A stretch of 64,000 bases of DNA from positions 4,142,501-4,206,500 of the forward strand of contig NZ_CP114767.1 in the NCBI RefSeq assembly GCF_027359925.1, read 5' to 3'. The DNA is from Hymenobacter canadensis. Its GTDB lineage: Bacteria > Bacteroidota > Bacteroidia > Cytophagales > Hymenobacteraceae. Within the stretch, counting starts at the first letter, position 1. Each line of letters opens with the position of its first letter. Below are positions 8,955 to 18,250 of this stretch, piece by piece. The notes beneath the pieces were generated by a model. That model did not search any database. It was not told the origin of the DNA and saw only the letters and a program-made list of their open reading frames with translations. The translations under genes and the position numbers were made by a program.

Positions 8955-9707
8955 ATGACTTCTCACCCCACTATTCTGTTCCTGCACGGCTTTGGCGAGT
9001 CGCGCGAGGTATGGACCGAATTCACCCGCGAATTCCCCGACGACTACCGCCTGCTGACCCTGAACCTGCCCGGCCACGGCACCAACGTGCACGATATCCG
9101 CGACTACAGCATGGAGGCCCAGGCCCGCTACGTGGCCGAGCAGCTGCGCCAGAAAAGCGTCGACCGCGCCCTGCTGGTGTGCCACAGCATGGGCGGCTAC
9201 GTGGCCCTGGCCTTTGCCGAACGCTACCCCGAAATGGTGGCCGGCCTCGTGCTCTTCCACAGCACCGCCCTGCCCGATACCGACGAGAAGAAGGCGAACC
9301 GCGACAAAAACATGGACTTTGTGCGCCGCCACGGCGTCGAGAAGTTCATGGAGTCGTTTATCCGGCCGCTGTTTGCGCCCGCCAACCGCGAGCGGCTGCT
9401 GGAGCAGCGCGAGTTTCTGGAAGACATCGGCCGGGCCACGCCCGAAGCCACGGTGCTGGGCGCCCTGGAAGCCATGAAAAACCGCCCCGACCGCACGCAG
9501 GTGCTGAAAAACGCCAAGTTTCCGGTGCTCTTCATTGCCGGCAAGGAAGACGTGGCGGTGCCCACCGACAGCCTGCTGCCCCAGCTGGTGCTGCCGGCCC
9601 AGAGCCACGCCCTGCTGCTGAGCGACGTGGGCCACCTCGGCTTCTTTGAGGAGCCCGAGCTGACGCGCCGCGCCGTGCTGGATTTTGCGGGCGGCGTGTT
9701 CAGCTAG
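8955..9707 (+). CDS. Alpha/beta hydrolase
   Basis: Encodes 250 residues from the ATG at 8955 (MTSHPTILFLHGFGESREVW), which starts directly at the first core strand; the open frame upstream from 8829 carries no homologous sequence. It shows the oxyanion-hole HGFG motif (residues 11-14), the nucleophile elbow CHSMGG with Ser78, the acid region FIAGKEDVAVP and the catalytic His in SDVGHLGFFEEP. The lid (about residues 110-180) is rich in charged helices (DEKKANRDKNMDFVRRHG), like many Bacteroidota esterase/lactonase-type hydrolases. Substrate unknown. Possibly cytoplasmic, since no signal peptide is present. Confidence 0.93.
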   Translation: MTSHPTILFLHGFGESREVWTEFTREFPDDYRLLTLNLPGHGTNVHDIRDYSMEAQARYVAEQLRQKSVDRALLVCHSMGGYVALAFAERYPEMVAGLVLFHSTALPDTDEKKANRDKNMDFVRRHGVEKFMESFIRPLFAPANRERLLEQREFLEDIGRATPEATVLGALEAMKNRPDRTQVLKNAKFPVLFIAGKEDVAVPTDSLLPQLVLPAQSHALLLSDVGHLGFFEEPELTRRAVLDFAGGVFS

Positions 9708-9769
9708 CCGAAAAGCCGGGCTATTTTGCCGGGCCGGGCGGCGCTGGTCCGGCACGTCGTGGCAGCCTG

Positions 9770-9777
9770 TATCTTTG
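9770..9777 (+). promoter_or_regulatory. icd promoter -7 element
   Basis: TATCTTTG, exact TAnnTTTG match, about 147 bases upstream of the icd ATG, implying a leader of roughly 135 bases. No TTG is found at the -33 distance. Nothing recognisable as a riboswitch is seen in the leader. Confidence 0.5.
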
Positions 9778-9923
9778 CGGCCGCCAATAACCTCTGGCCT
9801 CCTTGGTAGTTACTGACCGATGCGGCCGTGGCCAGGGCGGGTTTCTCAACCCCGGAAGCGCCAAAATCGTACTCAACGCCCCACCCGTGGCGAAAGAATT
9901 CACCACATATTCCCCTCTGACGC

Positions 9924-11156
9924 ATGACCAAGATCAAAGTAGCAAACCCGGTAGTAGAGCTGGATGGCGACGAAATGACGCGCATCATCTGGAAGTTCAT
10001 CAAGGATAAGCTGATTACGCCGTACCTGGAGCTGGACATCAAATACTACGACCTGGGTATTGAGTACCGCGACGAAACCAACGACCAGGTAACCATCGAC
10101 GCCGCTAACGCCATCAAGCAGTACGGCGTGGGCATCAAGTGCGCCACCATCACCCCCGACGAGGAGCGCGTGGTCGAATTCGGCCTGAAGCAGATGTGGA
10201 AGTCGCCGAACGGCACCATCCGCAACATCCTCGACGGTACCGTGTTCCGCGAGCCGATTGTGATGAACAACGTGCCCCGCCTCGTGCCCAACTGGACGGC
10301 CCCCATTTGCATCGGCCGCCACGCCTTCGGCGACCAGTACCGCGCCACCGACTTCGTGACCAAAGGCAAAGGCAAGCTCACCGTGACCTTCCAGCCCGAG
10401 GACGGCGGCGAGGCGCAGTCGTTTGAGGTGTACAACTTCAAAGGCGACGGCGTGGCTCTGGCCATGTACAACACCGACGAAAGCATCCGCGGCTTCGCCC
10501 ACGCCTGCTTCAACCAGGCCCTGAGCAAAGGCTGGCCGCTGTACCTGAGCACCAAGAACACCATCCTGAAGAAGTACGATGGTCGTTTCAAGGACATCTT
10601 CCAGGAGATTTACGAAGCTGATTACCTGGCCAAGTTCAAGGAAGCAGGCATCACCTACGAGCACCGTCTGATCGACGACATGGTGGCCTCGGCGCTGAAG
10701 TGGAACGGCAACTTCGTGTGGGCCTGCAAAAACTACGACGGCGACGTGCAGTCCGACACCGTGGCCCAGGGCTTCGGCTCGCTCGGCCTGATGACCTCCG
10801 TGCTGGTAACGCCCGACGGCGGCACGATGGAAGCGGAAGCCGCCCACGGCACCGTGACGCGCCACTACCGCGACCATCAGAAAGGCAAGCCTACCAGCAC
10901 CAACCCCATTGCCAGCATCTTCGCCTGGACGCGCGGCCTGGAGTTCCGCGGCAAGCTGGATAACAACCAGGAGCTGATTGACTTCTGCCACGCCCTGGAA
11001 GCCGTGTGCATCGAAACCGTGGAAAGCGGCAAGATGACCAAGGACCTCGCCGTCTGCATCCACGGCAACAAAGTGGAGCACGGCAAAGACTACCTCTACA
11101 CCGAGGAGTTCCTGGCGGCTCTTGATGAAAACCTGAAAGCCAAACTGGCCAAGTAG
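9924..11156 (+). CDS. icd: NADP-dependent isocitrate dehydrogenase (type II, eukaryote-like)
   Basis: Encodes 410 residues. It oxidises isocitrate to 2-oxoglutarate in the TCA cycle. The N-terminus ([21 protein letters not shown]), the substrate-binding region [19 protein letters not shown] and the C-terminal [23 protein letters not shown] block match the homodimeric type II IDH found in eukaryotic cytosol and many Bacteroidota rather than the E. coli type I enzyme. The conserved SxNGTxRN serine and arginines, metal-binding aspartates (IDDMVA region) and NADP-site AHGTVTRH residues are all present. Single-gene transcription unit with its own promoter and a strong terminator. Confidence 0.97.
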   Translation: MTKIKVANPVVELDGDEMTRIIWKFIKDKLITPYLELDIKYYDLGIEYRDETNDQVTIDAANAIKQYGVGIKCATITPDEERVVEFGLKQMWKSPNGTIRNILDGTVFREPIVMNNVPRLVPNWTAPICIGRHAFGDQYRATDFVTKGKGKLTVTFQPEDGGEAQSFEVYNFKGDGVALAMYNTDESIRGFAHACFNQALSKGWPLYLSTKNTILKKYDGRFKDIFQEIYEADYLAKFKEAGITYEHRLIDDMVASALKWNGNFVWACKNYDGDVQSDTVAQGFGSLGLMTSVLVTPDGGTMEAEAAHGTVTRHYRDHQKGKPTSTNPIASIFAWTRGLEFRGKLDNNQELIDFCHALEAVCIETVESGKMTKDLAVCIHGNKVEHGKDYLYTEEFLAALDENLKAKLAK

Positions 11157-11184
11157 GTCTATTCCAGCGCTAAGCTGATGGTAT

Positions 11185-11220
11185 AAAAAAGCTCCTCTGG
11201 ATAGCCAGAGGAGCTTTTTT
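11185..11220. terminator. Bidirectional terminator between icd and asd
   Basis: A perfect 10-bp GC-rich stem (GCTCCTCTGG, 11191-11200, with 11205-11214) and a 4-base loop, flanked by six A and six T, lies between the convergent icd and asd genes. Confidence 0.92.
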
Positions 11221-11269
11221 GTGAGTAGAGGGGAAAGATATTGGGCGATTTACGTGATGCCAGAAATAT

Positions 11270-12268
11270 CTAGGCCGTCAACAGGCCCATTTCCAGCATG
11301 GCCTCGGCAATCTGCACGGCGTTGGTGGCGGCGCCTTTGCGCAGGTTGTCGGCCACCACCCACAGGTTGAGGGTGCGGGGCTGGGTTTCGTCGCGGCGGA
11401 GGCGGCCGACGAGCACGGCGTCTTTACCGTGGGCGTCTTTGGGCATGGGGTACACGTTGTTCTTCACGTCGTCTACCAGCTCCACGCCGGCAGTGCGGCG
11501 CAGGATTTCGCGCACTTCGGCCAGGTCGAATTCCTCGGCAAATTCCACGTTTACGGCTTCGGAGTGGCCGCCCATCACGGGGATGCGCACGGTGGTGGCC
11601 GTCACGCGGATGGAGTCGTCGCCGAAGATTTTCTTGGTTTCGTTTACCATCTTCATTTCCTCCTTGGTGTAGCCGTTGTCCTCGAACACGTCGATGTGGG
11701 GCAGCACGTTCAGGTCGATGCGGTGGGGGTAGGCGGGGTTGGTGGGCGTCTGGCCGGCGCGCTCTTCCAGCAGCTGATCCACGGCCTGCTTGCCGGTGCC
11801 CGTCACGCTCTGGTAGGTGCTCACCACGATGCGCTGCACCTTGTAGCGCTGGTGCAGCTCGTTGAGGGCCACCACCATCTGAATGGTGGAGCAGTTGGGG
11901 TTGGCAATGATTTTATCGGCGGCGGTCAGCTCCTTGGCGTTGATTTCGGGCACCACCAGCTTTTTGGTTGGGTCCATGCGCCAGGCCGAGGAGTTGTCGA
12001 TTACCACGGTACCGACTTCGGCGAAGCGGGGCGCCTCCTGCTTACTGATGGAGCCGCCAGCCGAGAAGATGGCCACGGCCGGGCGCGCCGCAATGGCATC
12101 GTCCATGCTCACCACCTTGTATTTCTTGCCCTGGAACTCGATTTCCTGGCCCACCGATCTGGCAGAGGCCACGGGCAGCAGTTCGGTGACCGGGAAGTTG
12201 CGCTCGGCCAGTACTTTCAGCATCTCGGTGCCCACCAGGCCGGTGGCACCTACTACGGCTACTTTCAT
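11270..12268 (-). CDS. asd: Aspartate-semialdehyde dehydrogenase
   Basis: Encodes 332 residues from the ATG at 12268 (MKVAVVGATGLVGTEMLKVL). Two further in-frame starts lie just upstream (ATG 12274, TTG 12277) and would add two or three residues. It reduces aspartyl phosphate to aspartate semialdehyde, the branch point to lysine/diaminopimelate, threonine and methionine. Seen are the nucleotide-binding GATGLVG, the catalytic Cys126 in ANPNCSTIQ, the substrate motif S(T)YQSVTGTGK and the catalytic His region PVMGGHSEAVNVE. A TACCTTTA element on the minus strand (12296-12289) sits about 20 bases upstream. Divergent from the lamin-tail gene. Confidence 0.96.
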   Translation of the reverse strand: MKVAVVGATGLVGTEMLKVLAERNFPVTELLPVASARSVGQEIEFQGKKYKVVSMDDAIAARPAVAIFSAGGSISKQEAPRFAEVGTVVIDNSSAWRMDPTKKLVVPEINAKELTAADKIIANPNCSTIQMVVALNELHQRYKVQRIVVSTYQSVTGTGKQAVDQLLEERAGQTPTNPAYPHRIDLNVLPHIDVFEDNGYTKEEMKMVNETKKIFGDDSIRVTATTVRIPVMGGHSEAVNVEFAEEFDLAEVREILRRTAGVELVDDVKNNVYPMPKDAHGKDAVLVGRLRRDETQPRTLNLWVVADNLRKGAATNAVQIAEAMLEMGLLTA

Positions 12269-12288
12269 GTGCATCAAGGATTAGGGCA

Positions 12289-12296
12289 TAAAGGTA
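12289..12296 (-). promoter_or_regulatory. Candidate asd promoter -7 element
   Basis: TACCTTTA on the minus strand, one mismatch from TAnnTTTG, 21 bases before the asd ATG. Confidence 0.4.
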
Positions 12297-12363
12297 AAGC
12301 GGTTATCTTTCATGCCATAGTTCTCCCTATCAGGCCCCGCCTGCTTTCCCGACGTTATTGCCC

Positions 12364-14973
12364 GTGAAAAAACTGCTACTCCTGCTGCTGCTGAGTCCGT
12401 TCACGGCCGCGGCCCAGCTCACCGATTCCTTCGCCGACGGCGACTTCACCCAAAACCCCACCTGGACCGGCGACGCAGCCAGTTTTCAGGTAACCAACCA
12501 GCAGCTGCAAAGCAACGGCCCCGCCACCACCGGCACCCAGCTGCAGCTGGCCACGCCCTGCCAGGCTGCCACCGGCGGCACCACCTGGGAGTTCTGGGCC
12601 AACCTGCGCCTGGCGACCAGCAGCGGCAACTACGCCGACGTGTGGCTGGTGGCCGAGCAGGCTGACCTGAAAGCCAGCGGCAACCGCGGCTACTTCGTGC
12701 GCCTCGGCGGCACGCCCGACGAGGTGGCGCTGTTCCGCAAAGACGCCACCGGCAGCCCTGCTTACGTCATCAACGGTGCTGATGCTACGCTGGCCTCGGC
12801 CACCAACAACCTCGTGCGGGTGCGCGTCACGCGCTCCGTGGCCGATGTCTGGACGCTGGAGCGCGACCTGACGGGCGGCACGACGTTCGTGAGCGAAGGC
12901 ACGGCCCCCGACGCCACCTACCAGCGTGGCGCCTGGTTCGGGCTGACGCTGACTTACTCGTCGGCCAACAACCGGGCGTTTTCCTTCGACGATTTCCGGG
13001 TGACGGACACGGCGGCGCCCCGCGCCATCAGCGCTGGCGCCACCGGCCCGCAGCAGCTCGACGTGACGTTCAACGAGCCGGTAGCGGCCGCCCAGAGCGC
13101 CGCCAGTTACCGCCTCACCGCCGCCGGTGTGCCCGCCGTCACGGCCGCCCAGCGCGACGCCACCGACCCCGCCATCGTACACCTGACGCTGGCCGGCCCG
13201 CTGCCGCTGGGCAGCAGTACCGTGGAAGCCCGCAACGTGCCCGACCTCTACGGCAACACCGCCGCCGGCCCGCTCACGGCCACGTTCAGCTACAGCGGCA
13301 CGGCCGTGGCCCCGGGTTTCAGCCAGGTGCTCATCACCGAAATATTTGCCGACGAAACGCCGGTAGTGGGGCTGCCGGCCTCGGAGTACCTGGAAATCCA
13401 CAATCCTTCGGCCACGGCCGTGCTGGACCTGGCGGGCGCGCAGCTGCTCAAGCCGGGGCAGACCGGCAACCCGGCAGTGTTTCCGGCCGGGGCCACGCTG
13501 CTGCCCGGCGAGTACGCCGTGGTGTGCGGCAGTACCCGGGCTCCGCAGTTTGCGGCCTTCGGCAAGGTGTTCGGGCTGAGTAATTTTCCCAGCCTCAGCA
13601 ACGCCGGCGACCAGCTGCTGCTGCGCACCCGCACCGGCCGCACGCTGTTTGAAATCAGCTATTCCGACACCTGGTACAAGGACAGCCGCAAGAAAGACGG
13701 CGGCTGGAGCCTGGAAATGGTGGACCCCGCCAACCCCTGCGCCGGTATCGAAAACTGGACCGCCAGCACCGACGCCAGCGGCGGCACGCCCGGCCGCGCC
13801 AACTCGGTGCGCGCCGCCAACCCTGACCGTACCGCGCCCGCGCTGCTACGCGCCCTGGCCCTCAATGCTACCACCGTGCGGCTGTTTTTCGGGGAGAAGC
13901 TCGACAGCCTGACGGCGGCCAATCCGGCACTGTACACACTCACGCCCGCGGTGGCTGTCACGCGGGCCGCGCCCGTTTCGCCCGATTTTCGGGTGGTAGA
14001 CCTCACGCTGGGCGCGGCGCTGCAGGCCAGCCAGCCCCTGACCGTGACCGTGCAGCGCGCCCTCGACTGCGTGGGCAATGCCGCCGGCCCGGCCACCTCG
14101 GCCACGTTCGGGCTGCCCTCGGCCGTGGTCCCCGGCGACGTGGTGGTGAACGAAATCCTGTTCAACCCGCGCACCAGCGCCGTGGATTTTGTGGAGCTGC
14201 TCAACCGCTCCGGCAAGTACCTGGATGTGCAGGGCTGGCAGCTGGCCAACATCCGCCCCGACAGCACTGCCGACTCTGAGCCCATCAGCGCCGGGCCCTA
14301 CGTGCTGGCGCCCGGCCAGCTGCTGCTGCTCACCACCCGCCCTGATATCGTGCAGCGCGAGTACCCCACCAGCTCCGCCCCCGCCGCCTTCCTGTCCATG
14401 CCCGCCTTCCCCACCTTCCCGGACGATGCCGGCATTGTGACGCTGTTCGACGGCCAGGGCCGCCGCCTGGACCGCTACGCCTACAACGCCGACCAGCATT
14501 TGCGCTTACTTGATGACGTGAACGGCGTGTCGCTGGAGCGGATTCGGGCTGCGGGGCCCAGCACGGCTGCCAACTTCCACTCGGCGTCGGCCAGCGCTGG
14601 CTACGCCACGCCCGGCCGCCCCAACTCCCAGCAGCAGGACGCGGCCGGCGGCAGCCAGCAGTGGAGCGTAGTGCCCGAGGTGTTTACGCCCGATGAGGAT
14701 GGCCAGCAGGATTTCACCACCCTCAACTACCAGCTCGATGGCCCCGGCTACGCGGGCAGCGTGAGCATCTACGATGCGCAGGGCCGCCTCACGCGCCGCC
14801 TGGCCCGCAACGAAACGCTGGCTACCACCGGCTTCTTCCAGTGGGACGGCCTCACCGATAAAGGCCAGAAAGCGCCCGTCGGCTACTATGTGCTGCAGAT
14901 TGAGCTGTTCAAACCCAACAGCGGCAGCAAGCAGGAATACCGCAAAACGGTGGTGCTGGGGGCGCGTTTCTAG
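12364..14973 (+). CDS. Secreted lamin-tail-domain protein with gliding-motility-type C-terminal sorting domain
   Basis: About 869 residues, starting at GTG 12364 with a clear signal peptide (KKLLLLLLLSPFTAAAQ); a TTG two codons earlier is the other option. Residues 20-215 resemble a secreted lectin/concanavalin-like domain common in Bacteroidota. Next are SbsA-type Ig-like domains (RAISAGATGPQQLDVTFNEP and a second copy around 490-590) alternating with two lamin-tail domains (ITEIFADETPVVG...SEYLEIHNPS and VNEILFNPRTSAVDFVELLNRSG). The last 95 residues (VVPEVFTPDEDGQQDF ... FFQWDGLTDKGQKAPVGYYVLQIE) are a CHU_C/FlgD-like C-terminal domain, used for type IX export. Cell-surface or secreted; exact role unknown. 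It sits upstream of the DUF1800/DUF1501 pair but is separated from it by a large inverted repeat. Confidence 0.85.
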   Translation: MKKLLLLLLLSPFTAAAQLTDSFADGDFTQNPTWTGDAASFQVTNQQLQSNGPATTGTQLQLATPCQAATGGTTWEFWANLRLATSSGNYADVWLVAEQADLKASGNRGYFVRLGGTPDEVALFRKDATGSPAYVINGADATLASATNNLVRVRVTRSVADVWTLERDLTGGTTFVSEGTAPDATYQRGAWFGLTLTYSSANNRAFSFDDFRVTDTAAPRAISAGATGPQQLDVTFNEPVAAAQSAASYRLTAAGVPAVTAAQRDATDPAIVHLTLAGPLPLGSSTVEARNVPDLYGNTAAGPLTATFSYSGTAVAPGFSQVLITEIFADETPVVGLPASEYLEIHNPSATAVLDLAGAQLLKPGQTGNPAVFPAGATLLPGEYAVVCGSTRAPQFAAFGKVFGLSNFPSLSNAGDQLLLRTRTGRTLFEISYSDTWYKDSRKKDGGWSLEMVDPANPCAGIENWTASTDASGGTPGRANSVRAANPDRTAPALLRALALNATTVRLFFGEKLDSLTAANPALYTLTPAVAVTRAAPVSPDFRVVDLTLGAALQASQPLTVTVQRALDCVGNAAGPATSATFGLPSAVVPGDVVVNEILFNPRTSAVDFVELLNRSGKYLDVQGWQLANIRPDSTADSEPISAGPYVLAPGQLLLLTTRPDIVQREYPTSSAPAAFLSMPAFPTFPDDAGIVTLFDGQGRRLDRYAYNADQHLRLLDDVNGVSLERIRAAGPSTAANFHSASASAGYATPGRPNSQQQDAAGGSQQWSVVPEVFTPDEDGQQDFTTLNYQLDGPGYAGSVSIYDAQGRLTRRLARNETLATTGFFQWDGLTDKGQKAPVGYYVLQIELFKPNSGSKQEYRKTVVLGARF

Positions 14974-15239
14974 ATCACAGATGGTGCAGATTAAGCCGCG
15001 GATGCCGTAGATGCGGATGTCAGCAGGTATCGGGGAGTGACAGGGCTTTAGTTGGACTGAGCACCCGTCTTGGTGGAAACAGCCCTGTATGTAACGCGAA
15101 GTTTCACTTCGCGACCCCACGGCGTTACTCCGCTCACATGCTGCGAATATGGCTCACGTGCCGCGAAGTGAAACTTCGCGTTACAGGCTGTTTACTCTGC
15201 ATCTGCGACATCTGCGGCTTTATCTGCATCATCTGTGAT
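14974..15239. repeat. Nested composite inverted repeat
   Basis: Outer arms 14974-15016 and 15197-15239 are imperfect reverse complements (ATCACAGATG / CATCTGTGAT at the tips, with repeated CAGATG/CATCTG units). Inner arms 15091-15113 and 15162-15184 are a perfect 23-bp inverted repeat starting GTAACGCGAAG, each itself containing the dyad CGCGAAGT..ACTTCGCG. It begins at the base after the stop codon of the lamin-tail gene and fills almost the whole gap to the DUF1800 gene. No open frame inside looks real. Confidence 0.8.
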
Positions 15240-15273
15240 TTAAACCTGGAGCCACAATCCGCGTCCAACCACC

Positions 15274-16818
15274 ATGACGACGACGCAACAACAGCTCCAG
15301 CATCTGTACTGGCGGGCCGGCTTCGGGCCGCGTCCCGAAGATGTGGCGGCCGGCCTCACGCCCCGCAAAGCCCTGCGCCAGATGCTGCGCGATTCCGAGA
15401 AAGTGGAGCTGCTCGACAGCCCGCAGATGCGCTACACCGAGCCGCTGGCCCAGTTCCGGCCCGTGGCGCCTGCGGCCGGCAAGCCGCAGTCGGGCATGGT
15501 GACCACACCCGACCAGACGGCCATGAGCGCCGGCATGGAAATGCCCGTGGCGGGGCCGCAGAAGGACCGCCCGCAGCCGCCGCTGCTGCGCCGCCAGGAC
15601 ATGAGCGCGCAGCAGCGCAAAATGCAGAATCAAAGCATTCAGCAGGCCTTTTACGCCATGAATACCGGCTGGCTGACCCGCATGGCTACCTCGCCGGCCC
15701 AGCTGCGCGAGAAGCTGACGTTTTTCTGGCACGGGCACTTCGCCTGCCGGGTGCGCCGCCCCGATGCGGCCTTGTACCTCAACAACACCATCCGGCGGCT
15801 GGCGCTGGGCAAGTTCTCCGATTTGCTGCTGGCCGTGAGCAAGGAGCCGGCCATGCTGCAGTTCCTCAACAACCAGCAAAACCGCAAGCAGCGCCCCAAC
15901 GAAAACTTCGCCCGCGAGGTGATGGAGCTATTCACGATGGGCCGCGGCAACTACTCGGAAACCGATGTGAAGGAGGCCGCCCGCGCCTTCACGGGCTGGG
16001 GCTACAATGCCCAGGGCGAGTTCGTGTTTCGGGAGAACCAGCATGACGACGGCCCCAAAACCTTCCTGGGGCGCACCGGCAACTTCACCGGCGAGCAGGT
16101 GCTGGCCATCATTCTGGAGCAGCCGCGCACGGCCGAGTTCATTGCCACCAAGCTCTACCGCTTCTTCGTGAACGACACGCCCAATCCGGCCCACATTCAG
16201 GTGCTGGCGCAGGCGTTCTTCAAGAGCGGCTACGACATCAGCGCGCTACTGGAGCAGATGTTCACGGCCGAGTGGTTTTATGAGCCGGCAAACGTGGGCA
16301 CGCGCATCAAGTCGCCGGTGGAGCTGCTGGCGGGCATCAAGCGCACGATGGGCCTGCAGCTGGTGGATGACAAGCCGCTCATCGTGTTTCAGAAGGCGCT
16401 GGGCCAGACGCTGTTTCAGCCGCCGAACGTGGCCGGCTGGCCCGGTGGCCGCAATTGGATCGACTCGTCGTCGCTGCTGTACCGGCTGCAGCTGCCCTCG
16501 GTGCTGCTGAAGAATGCCGAGTTCAACGTGGCGCTCAAGCAGGACGAAAATGACATTGCGCCCAACCTCACCAAAGCCGAGCGTACGTTTCAGCAGCAGG
16601 TGAAAACCACCGTGAGGCTGGCGCCGGTGCAGGCGCTGCTGGCCCGCACGCCGGCCCCGCAGCAGGCCGCCGCGCTCAGCCGCTTCGTGCTGCAGGCCCC
16701 CATCCGCCCCGAAAACTTGGTCGTCATCCAACAAGCCGCCGACAAAGCCCCCGCCGAAGGCCGCCTGCGCACGATGGTGACGAGTCTGCTGAGCTTGCCG
16801 GAATATCAATTGATGTAA
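15274..16818 (+). CDS. DUF1800 domain-containing protein
   Basis: Encodes 514 residues starting MTTTQQQLQHLYWRAGFGP. DUF1800 proteins nearly always sit beside a DUF1501 protein, as here (next gene downstream on the same strand). Family features include the L-x-R-A-G-F-G-P start, the W-H-G-H-F block (KLTFFWHGHFACRV), the NENFAREVMELFTMGRGNYSETDVKEAARAFTGW core and the C-terminal FQPPNVAGWPGGRNWID. No signal peptide is evident. The biochemical role of the family is not established. Confidence 0.93.
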   Translation: MTTTQQQLQHLYWRAGFGPRPEDVAAGLTPRKALRQMLRDSEKVELLDSPQMRYTEPLAQFRPVAPAAGKPQSGMVTTPDQTAMSAGMEMPVAGPQKDRPQPPLLRRQDMSAQQRKMQNQSIQQAFYAMNTGWLTRMATSPAQLREKLTFFWHGHFACRVRRPDAALYLNNTIRRLALGKFSDLLLAVSKEPAMLQFLNNQQNRKQRPNENFAREVMELFTMGRGNYSETDVKEAARAFTGWGYNAQGEFVFRENQHDDGPKTFLGRTGNFTGEQVLAIILEQPRTAEFIATKLYRFFVNDTPNPAHIQVLAQAFFKSGYDISALLEQMFTAEWFYEPANVGTRIKSPVELLAGIKRTMGLQLVDDKPLIVFQKALGQTLFQPPNVAGWPGGRNWIDSSSLLYRLQLPSVLLKNAEFNVALKQDENDIAPNLTKAERTFQQQVKTTVRLAPVQALLARTPAPQQAAALSRFVLQAPIRPENLVVIQQAADKAPAEGRLRTMVTSLLSLPEYQLM

Positions 16819-16832
16819 ACAGGCCAAAAGAA

Positions 16833-16929
16833 CGTCATGCAGAGGCGCAGCCGAAGCATCTCGCTCGTGAGTAATCAAATTATTCCAACGTCGGAACGCG
16901 AGATGCTTCGGCTGCGCCTCTGCATGACG
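16833..16929. repeat. Intergenic inverted repeat (hairpin family, copy 2)
   Basis: Two perfect 32-base arms (16833-16864, 16898-16929) around a 33-base loop, starting CGTCATGCAGAGGCGC and containing GAAGCATCTCGC. Same architecture as the copies at 1117 and 49551 but with a different arm sequence. It lies between the DUF1800 and DUF1501 genes. Confidence 0.88.
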
Positions 16930-16949
16930 GTTAGATAAGCCCCAACACT

Positions 16950-18158
16950 ATGACCACCCGCCGCGACTTCCTTAAAACCTCCGTACTGGCCAGCAGCCTG
17001 CTGTTTGTGCCTTCGTTTCTGCACGCGCTCGACCGCCAGGGTCTCAAAGATCTGCGCGATTCCCGGGGCCGCCGGCTGGTGGTGGTGCAGCTCGGCGGCG
17101 GCAACGACGGCCTCAACACCGTCATTCCGTACCGCAACGACCTGTACTACAAAGCCCGACCCACGCTCGGCATCTGGGAGCAGAGCGGCATTCTGGCCCT
17201 CGACAAAGACCTGGGCTTCAACCCGGCCATGACGCGCCTCAAGGGCCTCTACGACCAGGGCCAGCTGGCCGTGCTCAACTCCGTGGGCTATCCGAATCCC
17301 GACCGGTCGCACTTCCGCTCGATGGATATCTGGCAGAGCGGCTCGGCGTCCGACCAGTACCTGAGCACCGGCTGGCTCGGCCGCTACCTCGACTCGAACT
17401 GCCCCAGCTGCCCCACCGCCTACAACGGTCTGGAAGTGGACGACACGCTGAGTTTGGCCATGAAGGGCGACCTGCGCAAAGGACTGGCCCTGAAGAATCC
17501 GGGCAAGTTTCATCAGCTGACCCAGAACCAGTTTATCGCGCAGGTGAGCCGCCAGCAGCCGGCCGGCGCGGTGTCAGAGCTGGACTACCTCTACAAGACG
17601 CTGGCCGAAACCTCGTCGTCGGCCGACTATCTGTACCAGACCAGCAAGGTGTATAAGTCGGCGGTAGCGTACCCGAACAGCGAGTTTGGCCGTAACCTCA
17701 AAACCACCGCCGAGCTGATCAACTCCGGCGTGGGCTCGCGCGTGTTCTACGTGTCGCTCACGGGCTTCGACACGCACGTGCGGCAGCAGGAGCAGCAGGG
17801 CAAGCTGCTCGGGGATTTGTCGGATGGGCTGGGCTCGTTTGCGGAGGATCTGCAGAAAGCCGGCAACTTCGATGACACGCTGGTGCTGGTGTTTTCGGAG
17901 TTTGGGCGGCGTGTGAGCCAGAACGCCAGCAACGGCACCGACCACGGCACCGCCAACAACGTGCTGCTGCTGGGCGGCGGCCTCAAACAACGCGGCATCC
18001 TCAATAACGCCCCCGATCTGCAGAACCTGCTCGAAGGCGACCTGCGCCACCAGCTAGATTTCCGCAGCCTCTACGCCACCGTCCTTCACGACTGGCTGGA
18101 AGCCGATGACAAAGCCATCCTTGGCAGCCAGTTCGAGCGACTGAAAGGACTGGTTTAG
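16950..18158 (+). CDS. DUF1501 domain-containing protein (Tat signal)
   Basis: Encodes 402 residues. The N-terminus TTRRDFLKTSVLASSLLF is a Tat-type signal (RRxFLK) followed by a hydrophobic stretch and a probable cleavage site near LHA. Family features are VVVQLGGGNDGLNTVIPY, the S-V-G-Y-P-N-P-D-R-S-H-F-x-S-M-D-I-W-Q block, the TGFDTH motif and the C-terminal VLVFSEFGRRVSQN...TDHGTANNVLL. These resemble the metal-coordinating core of the alkaline phosphatase/sulfatase superfamily. It is presumably exported and works with the DUF1800 partner encoded immediately upstream. Confidence 0.92.
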   Translation: MTTRRDFLKTSVLASSLLFVPSFLHALDRQGLKDLRDSRGRRLVVVQLGGGNDGLNTVIPYRNDLYYKARPTLGIWEQSGILALDKDLGFNPAMTRLKGLYDQGQLAVLNSVGYPNPDRSHFRSMDIWQSGSASDQYLSTGWLGRYLDSNCPSCPTAYNGLEVDDTLSLAMKGDLRKGLALKNPGKFHQLTQNQFIAQVSRQQPAGAVSELDYLYKTLAETSSSADYLYQTSKVYKSAVAYPNSEFGRNLKTTAELINSGVGSRVFYVSLTGFDTHVRQQEQQGKLLGDLSDGLGSFAEDLQKAGNFDDTLVLVFSEFGRRVSQNASNGTDHGTANNVLLLGGGLKQRGILNNAPDLQNLLEGDLRHQLDFRSLYATVLHDWLEADDKAILGSQFERLKGLV

Positions 18159-18249
18159 TTGTCAGTCAACGGTTGTCAGTTGCCAGTTGATAGTTGTCAG
18201 GCTTGGGTGCGACTACCAACCGACAACTACCAACTGACAACTAAAACCA
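18151..18249. repeat. Imperfect inverted repeat overlapping the DUF1501 stop codon
   Basis: The sequence TTTAGTTGTCAGT at 18154-18166 is mirrored by ACTGACAACTAAAACC at 18233-18248, with further GTTGTCAGTTG-type units in between. The left arm includes the TAG stop codon. It fills the gap between two convergent genes and may act as a terminator. Confidence 0.6.
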
Positions 18250-18250
18250 A

